The notes: a model not told the origin generated them from the sequence alone. 64,000 bases of DNA from Welwitschia mirabilis (GCA_051453625.1 JBOZIK010000001.1:79942540-80006539), one strand, 5' to 3'; positions 47,431 to 60,180 are shown, counted from the first letter of the stretch. Translations and numbers: made by a program.

Positions 47431-48860
47431 AATAATAGTTTTCAATTTCTAAACATGTCTAGCTTGTCATAAAAGCAAAAGTAAACTACTTCATCAAATC
47501 CACTTATTTTCATTGGAACCCCTTCGACCACACCTATTAAAACCAATCCAATGTCACCCTTAGAGATTTGATCTCTAATAAGAAACATAAAATCTAAACT
47601 TGCTTTGATTTACCTTCTAGTACTGATGTTAAGCTTAGAAACCTAAACTCCTATTTTATTTTTTGTGGAGAACTCAATGAACATCTTTTGCAACATATTA
47701 GAAATATATAACAATTAGTACTTACTTCAAGAAATGGTTAAAAAAAGAACAAGTAATAGAACTTACATCATTATCTTTTCCATAACTTTAAAAGGTAAGG
47801 ATAAACTTTGGTTAGAATGATTTCTTACAAAAGTTTAAAATCATAGAGTCAAGCTCAAGAAGCCTTCATTAAAAGGTTCATGAGTAAAAACACGATTAGA
47901 AGATGTAAGAAAAAAGTAACCAACCTACAATAACTTCCTAATGAATATTATGTCTCTACTTATTAGAGATTTTTCATTACTTTACATTCAATTCCTGTAG
48001 ATGCTTTTTCTTAAGAATAATTAGTAGACTACTTTTATAATGGACTAAATAGCTAAACAAAGTAACTAGTTAATTTTTCATGTGGAGGAAATTTATTGAA
48101 CCTCACTTTATAAAATGCATAAAAAGTGTCAGAAGAATTGGTATAAGTGAGTCATACTTGGTCTAAATCCTTATCTAGAGAAAACCAAACTGTGAATTAA
48201 ATCATTAAAGATCTTAAAGAGGTTAAATAAGAAAAAGAAGAAATAAGAACTAAAAATGAACCAATAAATGTTATTAAGGATTTCACCTCAACTTTAGAAA
48301 AATACACTTAAATAATTTCAGATGAAAAGGTTGAAACTAAAAAGAGTGTAGTCATAGCTCCTACTTATGATTTGTGTGAAGATAACTATTATGTTATAAA
48401 AGAGTGTCCTTTACTTTTAACTTATAAAGAAAGATTTTATAAGGAAGTATGTTCTTTCAACCAAAGGTTCTCAAACTTTAACCAAAATCAAAACCAAAGT
48501 CAAATCCAAAATCACAACAATTTTCAACCTATGATGAGTGGACAAACCAACTTTAAAATTTTCGAACAAATCATCCTAACTTCCAACCATTTAAAAAGAG
48601 ATTTGAGAACATAAACTTCTAATCAAAAAACTCAAATAATCAAGTAATCTCATCCAACTCACAAAACCAAGATGATCCTCTTAAGAATTCTATTGCTTAA
48701 TTAAGAAAAACAGAAGAAAAGATAAACTTTAACATTGGAAATCTTGTGAGTATTTTGTAATAAACCATGCTTGCTAATTAAAGACCACAAAGGTCACTTG
48801 TCCCTCAACATTTACCAAATTCAAATAAAGTTAAGAAATATTATTAGTGACAAGAAGTGG
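47431..48860 (+). pseudogene. Plus-strand Athila gag
   Basis: The capsid-like part reads through frameshifts at about 47950-48130 (QYFYNGL-type block near 48025, then NFSCGGNLLNLT near 48075, characteristic of this gag family). The open stretch 48372-48614 has the knuckle remnant C-E-D-N-Y-Y-V-I-K-E-C: compared with the minus-strand copy's CKICEDDSHPIKEC, the first Cys and the His are both Tyr. PLLLTYKERFYKEVCSFNQR and a Gln/Asn-rich tail follow. Confidence 0.8.
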
Positions 48861-49229
48861 AAATAAGACAAAATGTCCCATCCATAAGACTTCCATATCA
48901 TAAAGAGACAAAAATAAGGAAGAAGAGGACATAGAAATTTTAGAAAATAATTCTTTCCCTTATCCATTAAGTAACAGAAAGAAAAATTCTTCACATAAGA
49001 AACCTGTTACCTATTATTTAGATATATTAAACACAAACCCTATGTTTAATGATTATTTAAAAGTCTTAATTCAATATGTGAGTATTAACTTATCATTTTG
49101 GAAACTTTTATAAGATAATCATAAGCATTTTAAGTTGTAAAAAGACCTCATTAGAAGAAATAAAAATAAACAATCCCTAGTAAAGTCTTCCAAGATCAAT
49201 CCATTATCAACTTAAGTTTATAAAAATGT

Positions 49230-49640
49230 CCAAAGTTTGAAGACCAGGGGCAATAATTATTAGTATTACTTTAGAAGAAAATAAAAAGATTAAGAAAGCC
49301 TTGATTGATATTGGAGATAGTGTTAACATTATGCCTTTGTATATTTATTAAGGACTTAGGTTGAAAGATAAAATACAGCCTACATGAATTGGTTTAGAAC
49401 TGGTTGATACTTCTGTAAAGAAAACATCAAATGTGATTAAGGATTTAGTCATTTAAATTAAAGAAGCTTTCTACCCTATTAATGTTATTGTAACAGAAGT
49501 TAGACATAATGGTGGTTATCCTTTACTTTTAGGTAAAGATTTTTGTACAATAGTCCACTTTATTATAGATACAAGAACTAGTTTAATGGAGTGTCATTTA
49601 GGAAATAAAAAGTTTTGAATAAGAGTGTTTAATATAACTG
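49230..49640 (+). pseudogene. Plus-strand Athila protease
   Basis: KALIDIGDSVNIMPLYIY at about 49296-49350 holds the catalytic Asp-Ile-Gly loop intact. IGLELVDTSVKK, IKDLVI, and HNGGYPLLLGKDF (about 49505-49545) follow in frame with a few stops. This is better preserved in its active loop than the minus-strand copy, which has lost the Gly. Confidence 0.83.
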
Positions 49641-49699
49641 AAAAATATTTAGAAAATGATTTTATGTTATTGAAGAAATAAAGCTAAATCTGTCTTTAC

Positions 49700-51080
49700 A
49701 GCATCGTCCACTTAAGGATAGATCATGAATGCTTTATGAATTAACTTTATTTAATAATCAATCCAATGTAGACAACTTATATATTTTTAAGAAAGATCAA
49801 CTTGATTTTGACCATTTGGAAATTGACTATTTTAATCTAGAGAGTAGAGAGACTAAGTATGTCAATGTGCATAAGTCTGAGATTTGAGTAGAACTAAGAT
49901 TTTATATTTTAACGGTGATCATCCACTACTGACATCTAGAGAACAGTCTAAGATGATAGTGGAATTTCCTAAAAATTTAATAGAAAATAAAAATTTAAAC
50001 TTAAATCTGAATTTAAAACCCTTATCCAGTGGACTAAAATACATTTTTTTGAATAATTATCTAAACAAACCTTTAATTATTAATAAAAATCTTCCCCCTC
50101 AATAGGAATTAAGTCTAATATCTCTTTTGTAATCTAAGGTAAATGTGTTTGCTTGATCTCATAATGGTTTAATAGCCATTCCTACCTCAATTATCTAATA
50201 TAAAATCTACCTTAAGAAAAACGTAAAACCTAGTAGGTAACCCCAATGTAGACTTAATCCAGTTGTTAAGTAAGACATTAAAGATGAAATTATAAAATTA
50301 ATGGATGCTAGAATCATTTATGCTATAGCTAATAGTGAGTGTATTAGCCATTTTATGATAGTACCTAAGAAATATAGAAGATAAAAGATGTGCATAGACT
50401 ATATAAAACTAAATGAAGTAACCAAAAAAGATCATTATCCTTTGCTTTTTCTTGATCAGATACTTAATAGGATTCAGGGATATGCATTTTATTATTTTCT
50501 TGATGAATATAATGATTAGAAATATGTTTACATTGCTAGTGAGGACCAATTTAAAACTACTTTTACTTTACCTTTTGGTACTTTTGCTTTTCAAATCATA
50601 CCTTTTTGACTTTTTAATGCTCTTAGTACTTTTTAGCATGTTATGATAGGTATTTTTTCTGATATGCTAGAGGATTAGATTAAAATTTTTATAGATGATT
50701 TCTCTATTTATGATAAAAAATTTTAACAAATCTTATAATAATTAAAGAAAATCCTTAACCATTACATTTCTAGAGATCTACATTTAAGTTGGAAAAAGAG
50801 CTTAATTTTAGTTTAAAGTGGAATTGTTTTAGATCACCATATTTCAAAAGAGGGGATTAGGATGGACTCTAAAAAATTTGGTATTATTTAAAACCTAAAT
50901 CCTCTTACTAGTATAAAACAAATTAGATCTTTGCTTAGTTATTATGGTTTTTATCATTGGTTTATTCATAACTATGAAAATATTTGTAAACTTCTTCACT
51001 CATACTAGAACAAGAAGCTAAATTTAAATGAAATGAATATTGTTAGCTTACTTTTAATAGGTTTAAACATAAACTTTATT
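49700..51080 (+). pseudogene. Plus-strand Athila reverse transcriptase
   Basis: The linker and N-terminus (about 49884-50105) include LNLKPLSSGLKYIFLNNYLNK. Fingers follow near 50270-50420 (LMDARIIYAIANSEC, VPKKYRRKMC-DY-like), then the palm with a broken PFGTFAFQI motif near 50570 and FIDDFSIYDKKF near 50690-50720, both catalytic Asp retained. HLSWKKS, DHHISKEGIRM and YGFYHWFIHNYENICKLL close the domain. Many TAG/TAA stops. Confidence 0.83.
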
Positions 51081-51535
51081 ATGCTCCTATTATAATAGGA
51101 CCTGATTGGAAAAAAGACTTTAAATTAATGTGTGATGCAAGTAATTTTGCCATGGATGGGTTACTTTGTTAAAAATATGGAAATTATTTTAAAGTTATAT
51201 CCTATCATAGTAAATCTTTGTCTATAACTTAAATAAATTATAATACTATAAAGAAAGAAATATTAGCCATCATCTTTTACCTTGATATACCTAGATATTA
51301 TCTTTTAGGCTTTTATATGAATGTTTATACTAATCATGTTGTTATTCATTATCTTATAACTAAGAAAGATTCTAGTACTAGATTGAATACTTAGATCCTC
51401 CTAATGTAAGAATTTAATTTGACCATCATAGATAAAGTAGGGAAGTATAATTATGTTGTTGATAATTTATCTTTTTTTTTTGTTCTCCTAATAATTCTGT
51501 TATTGATGATTCCTTTCCAGATGAATACTTTTTGC
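51081..51535 (+). pseudogene. Plus-strand Athila RNase H
   Basis: KDFKLMCDASNFAMDGLL (about 51116-51165) keeps the first catalytic Asp. KVISYHSKSLS, NYNTIKKEILAIIF with its Glu, FYMNVYTNHVVIHYLITKKDSSTRLN (usual Asp of YTDH is Asn) and a VVDNLS end follow. It is close to the RNase H at 8316-8732. The 186-codon antisense frame at 51426-51986 is a shadow of this and the integrase. Confidence 0.85.
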
Positions 51536-52790
51536 TATATCTTCTATTCATCCTCCTCCTTGGTATGAAGATATTATTAATTACCTTATAATCATGAAAA
51601 TAGTACAACATTAGAATTATAATTAACACAAATATTTTCTCCATTGTATAGATGATTATGAATGCATAGAACCACATTTTTACCATAGGTGTAAGGACCA
51701 AATTATGAAAAAATATATGCCTGATTGGGAAAAATCTAAAATCTTTCATCTTTGTCATGGTGGTATTTATGGAGGACACTTTAGTGAATAGAAAATAGCT
51801 ATGAAAATTCTTTCTTTTGGATTTTATTTGCCTACTTTTTTTTAGGATTCTTTTAATTTTGCTAAAAGATGCGATTCTTATTAATATTGTGATAGTCTTA
51901 TTCGTTCTTACGAGATATGAATTAGAAATACTCTTAAGTGTGAACCTTTTGATTATTAGGGTATTAATTTTATAGGCCCTATTCACCTACCTTATCATGA
52001 TAAACATTATATTTTAATGACTATAAATTATGTGACTAAACAAGTTGAAGCCATTTCTAATTCTTTAAATAATGCCTAAACTATTTGTTATCTTCTTAAA
52101 ACTCATATTTTTTAGATATTTGATTTTTCCTAGAATTATCATTAGTGATCAAGAAACACATTTTATTAATCAGATCTTTTGAAAACTTCTTTTATCCATC
52201 AAAATAAAACATAGAATAGCTTATGCTTATCATCCTCAAACTAATGGACAAGCTAAAATGTTAACAAAGAAATTTAAAAAATGTTATAAAATGTGTCTCT
52301 ATTAATAAGAAATCTTAGACTCCTAAGATTGCCAGTGTTCTTTTGGCTTATCATACTACTTGGAGTAATTCTCTTGGTTTTTTTGCCTTATGAACTTATG
52401 TACGGTAAAGTTTGTGTCTTACTTGTTAATGTACACTATAACTCTTATTGTGGTCCTTATCTATTTAATCTTATGGATCTTCATGAAAACCTTAAATATA
52501 TATATTAGCCTATAATTAGACCACCTTGATGAAAAAAAAAACTTATGCTATACATCATCAATTAATCCGTAGATCTCAAGCTAAGTTAAAATATGATCAA
52601 AAGATATCTCATAAAAAGTTTGAACTAGGTCAACTTGTTCTTTTATACAACACTAGAGTACATCTTTTAAGTAACAAGTTGACTTCTAAATGATTAGNNN
52701 NNNNNNNNNNAAAAAGAGTGAATTCTAATGGCTCTATTAAAATTTCAAACTTAGAAACTATGGAGATTTAGAAAGTTAATGGATAACACT
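51536..52790 (+). pseudogene. Plus-strand Athila integrase
   Basis: The zinc region is poorly preserved (about 51640-51910). The core reads GINFIGPIHLPYHDKHYILM (51960-52020); the first catalytic Asp is Asn (AAT at 51966-51968). IISDQETHFINQIF (about 52139-52180) keeps the second Asp. HPQTNGQAKM (about 52230-52260) has Lys in place of the catalytic Glu (AAA at 52255-52257). The C-terminus includes FELGQLVLLYNTRV-like sequence near 52620-52650. A 13-N gap is at 52698-52710. Confidence 0.85.
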
Positions 52791-55082
52791 TGAAATATAT
52801 AAAGGATATTTTGATGCACCTATAAACATGATAGAAGCACTTGTTTTGGAGGTTCCCCTTAATGAAGAGGACTCCTTCCCTATCATTTTTTAGTTTTTCC
52901 TTAGCTTATTCCTTTAGTAAATGTTATGATTTCTCTTGATTATATTTTACACTTGACTTATGTGTTGCTTTATAAAGTTTTCCTGACTAGTATTTGTACT
53001 TAGACATTTTATAGTGGTAAGATTGAATTCATCCAATCCTGAAACATTTTCATATCTAGAAACTTCACTTCGAAGGAAGATGTCTTAGTTATTATGCTCT
53101 TTTTTTCAATGGTGTTAAGGTCTTTAGTTATTTGAGAGTGCTTTTTTCTGTCTTTTATCTTACTTATTTACCTTTATCTCTTTGAGTGTGTAATCATGTG
53201 AAAATTTGCCAAAAAAAAGAGAAAATAAGAAAAATAAGAAAAGAAAAGAAAATAAAACAAAATAATGACCATGATATATTGTCTTTTGGCCTTACAAAAA
53301 TACATGATCATAATGATGTTCTACCATATCAAGGTAAATTTTTCTGAGAGGAATCTTCAGTAGTGTTGGTAGCTATGAAAAATTTACTGGGGGGTTAGTT
53401 AATCATGCTTTACAGGTCCTTACTCCTCTCACTATGGTTGCACTCCCCTCATCATAGAAGACGTTGTAATAAACTTTGAGCCTATGAGATCAGTGATGTT
53501 CCTATTATCATTAGAGGAATTTCTTATTTCCTACATTCTTAGTATTCCCACATAGTTATTTTACTTTTGAAGATTCAGGTGTGTTTGTGAGATGAGAGTA
53601 GGTGAGTTCATTTCTGAGTAGCTTTTGATTTCATCATTTATTATTCTAAGCACTTGATTTTTGATATCACTATAATCACTACCATTTAGAATAAAACTTT
53701 ATGGAGTTTTATACATTTTATCATGCATTTTTACCTAGGTAGTTTTATGATGTCTTCCTTAGAAGTCTGCTATGGTAGAATTTAGGATAGGTAAGTAATC
53801 TTCTCCTTATTCCTTGTGTCTATTTTTGTTCTATTTTTCTTTGGTTTTTGAGTTTATTATTTCAAAGTCATTTCTGTATTTCCTCATTCTTGTATATGAC
53901 CTTATCGTTTAGTAGTTTTCCTATTATTCATTCATGTTCATATCATTTTTATTTAGCATTTGCATTTACAAAACATTTTGTTTGTTTCATAGTTTTTATG
54001 AGATTCCTTATACCTTTTAGAGTTATGATTTTATCTTGTTTTATTTTTTTGTTTAGGCACATCTAATTAGCTTTTATTGATACGTTTTAGCCTAATTAGT
54101 TCATTTTCTTTAGCTATAGTTTTTATTTTATTATGATTTTTTCCTCTTTATCTTAATTTTTAGGATTTTCTTTTTTATTTTTCGTTTTTCCTAAGTTTTC
54201 TAATAAAATCTAATACTTTAATGCTTATATCTAAACCTAATTTTCTTAATTAATATCTTTCTTTTTGCAAACATTTTTATTACTTTATCATTCATATGGT
54301 CATTTAGACAACACTAGAAGGATGAAAGACTGATTTTTTTTGAAAGTCAGTCTAGGGCTGTCATCTAGATAATGCAACTGGATGAGAGTGCAATATAACC
54401 ATGGCATAAATCCTTTTCCTTCATTTCTCTTTGTTTCTTTATCATTTTCACCCATTCCTTTGAGAGAAGATAATTCCTTTGGATCTTGTTAGTTTTTAAG
54501 ATGTTATTTCACTTGATTTAATGTCTAGATTTCAAAGATTTCAGCAAATTTGTCAAAATAAGATATGTTTTATTTTTCTCTTATTTTTTCAATTTTTCTC
54601 CTATTTTTTGTAGTTTTTATGTATGTTACTCACTTTTTCGTATTTTTTGATTCGAAAATTTTGAATTTAAATTTCATCATGTATTTTGTAAGTTATGAAT
54701 AACTATGTGTTTTATAAGGATTTTTTTAATTTTTCATCATTCACACTCCCTTTTTTGTAAATCATAGGTCAAAATGTAGTGGTCCTTTACATAAAATTGA
54801 TTAGTTTAATTGTTCTATGATTCGACTAGATTAGACTTTCATTTAAGTACTTTGAATTTTTAACATACATGGTGCCTACTTAAAACACTGCTTTTCCATT
54901 TTTCCTACATTTTACATTTTTCTTCTCATATGTAGGTAATCCAAGATATAGTATGATCTTTTAGGAATAGGACATATTCTCATAATTCTTTAAATTTTTT
55001 ATCAACTTTGAGGGTTGTTATTATGCATCCATGTGATGTATTTTGATGTATCTTACCATTCTGCATGATGTTTTTATGTATT
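52791..55082 (+). other. Plus-strand Athila 3' non-coding stretch
   Basis: No supported coding frame over 2.3 kb. It holds the blocks shared with all minus-strand copies: the hairpin block (about 53040-53095), GGTTGCACTCCCCTCATCA (53437-53456) and the region near 54356-54390 with a GTCATCTAG...GGATGAG palindrome. Confidence 0.65.
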
Positions 55083-56380
55083 TTCAATTAAGTAGGCCTT
55101 ATACACAGAGATCTAGATAGGCTAAGGCTGAGGTCGAGGCTGTAGAATAGGAGGTGGGCCTGATAGTACCATTAGAGATAGAACATGTGGAACCAGTTCA
55201 TCCACCACCATAACACAGATGATCTTTAACTATATAGATGACCAGTATCTATGTCAAGATTTACTTTGGGGATCTCATGAGCCACATAGAGCTAAAGGTT
55301 GATCATAGGCTTGTAGATCTCTAGCTATATTGCATGACTGATGTGCATGGGTCTTACTATGTTTCAGAGGCATGAGAGTTTTACAACACTATGCATATTG
55401 AGCGTAGAACAGATGCTCATGGTCAATTAGTGGATATGATTATAGCTTACATACACAATCATGAGATTGCGATTCTTTCATCCCATATTATAGTAGTCAC
55501 AGATCTTGATGGGCTTGGAAATTTCCATATTCATTTAACCAATGGAACTAAGGAGCACCGTGCATATGGATCTGTACTAGATATATTGATAGATCTTACA
55601 ATAAATGGTGAGGATTTCTTGTTACATAGCTAACTCCTACATATAAAGTACTTCATAAAGGACTAATCCATAACATCATTCCATCATTTCATGGTAGTTA
55701 TATCATGGTTGAACATTTATACATACTAGTAGCTTTCAAAAAAGGAGAGTAAATGGACCTACCCACATTTATTTGAAGGAGAATTAAGTCCATGATTAAG
55801 GCACAATAGTTATAGACTTTAGGTTACCCATACCTCCTCTTAGCTCTTTTCAAATGATTCATGGTACTAGATCTCTTCGATAAGCATCAATTATCTCATA
55901 TCTAGATTTTATCTTACTATATACTATACATGTGTATATAGATATCAAGAGAGGAAGAGAAACCTTAGGTTTAGAGATCTGTGATTAGGGATACTCTTGA
56001 GAAGATACAGGCCCTTCTAGTAGAGACCATCAAGACCATCAGAGGTTTTGTGAATTGAGGTATCTAGGCCTTAGACTAGAGGATCTAGGTCCTTAATCAG
56101 AGGAAACAGATATTAGAGCAAAGGATCTTGACTATTCAGAGAAGAGTTCAACACTCTAAGGACCATATTATTGACATGTGCTAGCACATTATTTCTATTT
56201 AGCAAAGTCTAATAGTTGATATTTTAAAGGATGTATGTATCTAGGGCAACAAAATGATCCATTTTAATTCTACATCTTTATCCCTACATTTCCTTGTTGA
56301 TCCTGAGCATCCTCGCTCTTCTCTCCCTATACCTGAGCTAGCTACCCAGGAAGAATTTATTATGTAATAATTAAGGAAGT
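55083..56380 (+). pseudogene. 3' ORF of the plus-strand Athila (env-like position)
   Basis: After pol and before the 3' LTR, a degraded frame of over 400 codons can be followed with stops. Its best open part is 55391-55633 (MHIERRTDAHGQLVDMII, then an LTNGTKEHRAYGSVLDILI segment). Near 56000-56170 lies a heptad-like, Leu/Ile/Arg-rich region. Athila elements commonly carry an additional ORF here, often called env-like or 'putative plant transposon protein'; I call it by position and general character, not by a diagnostic motif. It is absent from the minus-strand copies. Confidence 0.55.
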
Positions 56381-56869
56381 GATTTTATCTTATCTTGTAT
56401 CTTTCCTTCCATGTATTTTTGTATTGAAACTTATATATTATATATACATATTACTTTTGATTGTAGCATGACATACCTTTTTAATTAATTTTCATGACTA
56501 TCTTTATTTTTTACATGTTATGATGAGGACTGATTTCATTTGGGCAATATTTCATTCATTACTATTTAACTCAGTGAGGGTCTTTTAATTAAATTAACTA
56601 ATTAATTATTTGAGAAAATTCTATAAAATGTTTTTCTTTTCAAATAACAATTTTTAAGTCTATCATCCCATCTATCATTTGGATGACCACTTGAATGATG
56701 GTATGGTTAAACTGAATTATTCAGTTTTTTAATTTCTTAGGATTCAAATTGTAGCTCTAAAATTTTTGAAAATGTTTCTAGGATAATGTCTTTAGTACCT
56801 TAGCTATTTTTATTATTAAATAAATTGGTTTGCAATCATGATTTACTACTTAATTTTGTTAGGAACTAA

Positions 56870-56889
56870 TAAGGCTAAGTAAGGGGTTA
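56870..56889 (+). other. Polypurine tract region, plus-strand Athila
   Basis: AAGGCTAAGTAAGGGGTTAT directly before the 3' LTR at 56890. The reverse-complement equivalent is at 13026-13045 of the composite. Confidence 0.65.
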
Positions 56890-57985
56890 TGTTACGCTAC
56901 CAACTTACATATATTTAATAGGATATTTTAATTAGTTTTATGGGATATTAAATAAGTATATTCTAGATTTCCATGATAATGAAGAGCTAAGATGAAAGAG
57001 ATAAAAATACGCAATCTCCACGATATTTCATAATATTTAGAGTAGTTTCTATTACTTCCTATTTTGAGATAAGCTTCCTACAAAATGTTGAGATTGATGC
57101 ATTGGATGAACACTTGTAGAAGCCCATTGTTTACCTCATCATTTGGATGATAGTATAGATGAAAGAATAGTTAAAACCAATTAGGATACTAACTATGATC
57201 AATCTAGCGTTGACATGGATTATTTATAAGTGGCATCATCCCCTATATCATCTAGATAATCATGAGAACAACATCTATTACAACATCCTACTGAATATTC
57301 ACCTAACTCCAGCTACTTATTTGTATGTTCTTTTGGCACAACCACTAGGGTTGTACATGTGCCTATCTATTTATCTTATTATTATGTGCTTTATGTTAAT
57401 AAGTATTGATTCTATTATCGAGTTCATCTTGTATTTATTTGCATCAGAAATTCTTGTGACAAGAGATCGAAGGACCAAAGATCCATTTTGTAGTTGGAGA
57501 AATACATTGTTTTTGGTGTTGGGTTATGCTTCCTCCATTAATATGCAACTACTTTATAACACAGATGTAGTTCAAGTAATACAAAGATTTATTTTTATTT
57601 TCTTATGCTTGTTGTTCTTATTTCTTAGAGCTTATGTTACTTCTGATTTGGTGACAATTTCTTCAGTGATATAGGTTATGAGGGAAATCTTTTTTAAGGT
57701 TGAGCATTATTAGTTTACGTGCATTATTATTTTCCTTTTCTAGATTAGCTTTACATAAGTGTATTACATTGTATTTCTTTGCATTACAATTTATTTTAGT
57801 TAATGGGATACAAAGTTTTCTTATGGAAATTAATTATTTTTCTCTAACCTAGGCCTTCAATAAATTATGACATTCAGATCTACGCCCATCTAAATTAGTG
57901 TATTATGCAATGAAAATATCTAGTTTATTTGTAAATGACAGGATCTCCTTGAGTTTATATATTTGCACAAATATGCACTGCAACA
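56890..57985 (+). repeat. 3' LTR of the plus-strand Athila
   Basis: 1,096 bases, starts TGTTACGCTACC and ends ACTGCAACA, followed by TSD ATCAT. A 159-codon hydrophobic open frame at 57195-57674 is incidental: its counterpart in the 5' LTR is interrupted by stops. Confidence 0.9.
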
Positions 57986-57990
57986 ATCAT

Positions 57991-58480
57991 CAAGGATAAT
58001 TTAAAAACCACCTTTTTAAAAAGTATTTTATAGACAATGGTATAAAACATCAATTCTCAATCCTAATGACACCTCAACAAAATGGAATTTCTAAGAGGAA
58101 AAACTGAGTCCTCTAAGAAATGGTTAGAATAATGCTAAATGATAATAAGATTCCTAAAATGTTTTAGGATAAAGCAGTAAACACTTCCTAGTATATTATA
58201 AACAAAATATACTTAAGATCAAGAATGGATAAAACTCCATATGAGATTTGGAAAGGAAGAAAACAAATGTTTCATATTTTAAAGTATTTGGGAGTAAGTG
58301 CTTTGTATTAAAAGATAGATAACACTAGAGTAAATTTGAGTCAAAGATAATAAAGCAATATTTTTAGGATACTCAACTAGACATAGAGCCTATCAAGTAT
58401 TCAATAAAAGAATTCTAATAGTGGGATAATCTATAAATATTTAAATAGATGATTTTAACATAATACTTCCTCCTTCAGAT
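57991..58480 (+). pseudogene. Sirevirus-like integrase, second part
   Basis: The core interrupted at 45522 resumes here: GIKHQFSI-like and MTPQQNGISKRKN (58063-58104), where the catalytic Glu of the usual SERKN is Lys (AAG at 58093-58095), followed by VRIMLNDNKIPKMF (about 58125-58170), RMDKTPYEIWKGRK (about 58225-58265) and the GYSTRHRAYQVFNKR-type end near 58370-58420. Two of the three DDE catalytic positions are therefore lost, both by G-to-A steps. Confidence 0.85.
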
Positions 58481-58499
58481 GGTAAATAAAATTTAACTC

Positions 58500-59640
58500 C
58501 AAGCATTCCCATAATAAAAGAAATATCAGTTGAAAAGGAAGAAGAGACAATTCAAGAAGTCACTTTCAAAAATCTTAAAGAGCTAAAAGGTCACCCTTTA
58601 AGGTCCATCATTAAAGATGTTAGCTCAAAGATTTGAATAAGGAATTCTCTTAAAAATTTTTATGCACACATTTGTTACGTAGCTAAAATTAAATCTAAAA
58701 AGTTTAAAGAGATAGAATCTCATTAAGAATGAATGATGGCTATGAAAGATGAGATTCAATAATTCAAAAGAAATGATGTATAGAAACTCGTTAAAAGACC
58801 AAAAGACTAAAATTTTATTGGTATAAAATGGATTTTCAAGAATAAGTGTAATGAATAAAATAATGTAATTAAGAACAAGGTAAGAGTAGTGGCACAAAGT
58901 TATAACCAAATTAAAATAATAGATGTAGGTAATACTTTTGCTCTAGTAGCTAGACTAGATTGTATTAGAATGTTTCTATCTTATGTATCCTTTAAGAACA
59001 TTAAAGTTTATCAAATGAATGTGAAAAGTGCCTTTCTATATGAAACTCCTAACAAAGACATTTATATGGAACAACCTCAAGGTTTCATTGATCCACACAA
59101 ACCAAACCATCTGTATGGACTTCAAAAGGCCTTGTATTGATTAAAATAATCTCTAAGAACATGGTATGAAAAACTAGTCATATTTTTCAATAAAAATGGT
59201 TATACTCATGGAACTATGGATAAAAAATTATTTTTCAAAAATCTATAAAAAACTTTATTATTATTCAAATCTATTTAGATGAAATAATTTTTAAAGGTCC
59301 AAATGAAATTCTCTCGAAAGAATTTTCTAGTATTATGACAACACACTTTAAAATAACTATGCTTGGTGAAGTTTAAATGTTTCTTAGTCTTTAAATCAAA
59401 TAAATAAAACATGGAATTTTTATATCTGAATCTAAATATGCAAGGGATTTGATCAAATTATTTGAATTAGACAATGCAAAATTAACTAACACATCTATGT
59501 TAACTTCTTAGAAGGTCAGTCTTAATGAACATAAAAAATCTGTAGGCCAAAAACTTTATAGAAGTATGACAAGAAGTTTATTGTATATAACCACTAGTAA
59601 ACCTAATATAATATTTAGTGTTATTATGTGTGCTAGACAT
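58500..59640 (+). pseudogene. Sirevirus-like reverse transcriptase
   Basis: From about 58735 (MKDEI) and 58825 (KWIFKNK) into the open stretch 58889-59140: AQSYNQIKIIDVGNTFALVARLD, IRMFLSYVSF, VYQMNVKSAFLYETPNKDIY (usual DVKSAFLNG has Asn and Tyr), MEQPQGFIDP and LYGLQKALY. The YVDD region (about 59270-59300) is frame-shifted and degraded (IYLDEIIF-like). These motifs are those of the Sirevirus/copia RT. Confidence 0.85.
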
Positions 59641-60180
59641 AAAACTCAACTTAAAAAAAAAACACCTTTAAGAAGTCAAAAGAAATAGGTGAATATAGAT
59701 TATCATATCCTACAAAAACATCTTTTGAACTTGTTGGCTTTAGTGATGTAGATTGGACTGGGAGTAAAGATGATAGAAAAAACACTAGTGGTAATTGCTT
59801 TCTTTTAGGATCATGCTTAGTAAGATAGACAAGTAAAAAGAAAAAATCTATCTTCTTTTCTACTATAGAAGAAGAATATATAGCTGTAGTAAGTTTTTTC
59901 ACCCATATCTCTTAAATGAAGAAAATCCTAAAAGACTTTGGAGTAGATTTTAAACATATTCTAATCTTTTGTAATAAGACAAGTATAACCAATGTCTAAA
60001 AGAACCTGTCTAATGTTATATAACTAAAAACATTGAATTAAAACATCATTTCCTTAGAAATTAAGTAGAAAAAGAAAATANNNNNNNAAATTTTATTAGC
60101 ACTAATAAAAACTTACTAATATTTTCACAAAAACCCTGATATTTAACAATTTTATGAGACTTCATAGTGAACCAAGGGTT
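59641..60180 (+). pseudogene. Sirevirus-like RNase H
   Basis: FVGFSDVDWTGSKDDRKNTSG-like order at about 59738-59790 (the SDADWAG motif), GNCFLLGSCLV, SKKKKSIFFSTIEEEYIAV near 59830-59890 with the acidic EEEY cluster, and the ADIFTK-like end near 60110. Short frameshifts separate the blocks. A 7-N gap is at 60081-60087. The antisense frame at 59651-59902 is a shadow. Confidence 0.83.

Larger units (their letters stand above)
45523..57985 (+). mobile_element. Athila-like element, plus strand, inserted in the copia integrase
   Basis: Complete by structure: LTRs 45523-46767 and 56890-57985, perfect 5-bp TSD ATCAT (45518-45522 and 57986-57990), tRNA-Asp primer site at 46771, polypurine tract before 56890. 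Length 12.5 kb, normal for Athila. Order: leader, gag, protease, RT, RNase H, integrase, long non-coding stretch, 3' ORF. It belongs to a related but distinct subfamily from the minus-strand Athila copies: LTRs align only loosely with theirs. All frames are broken. Confidence 0.9.

Noticed and set aside
51426-51986. 186-codon open frame on the minus strand
   Set aside because: Antisense shadow of the plus-strand Athila RNase H and integrase, whose motifs are read on the plus strand.
57195-57674. 159-codon hydrophobic open frame on the plus strand
   Set aside because: It lies wholly in the 3' LTR of the plus-strand Athila; the 5' LTR counterpart (about 45830-46430) has stops, and no family protein is expected there.
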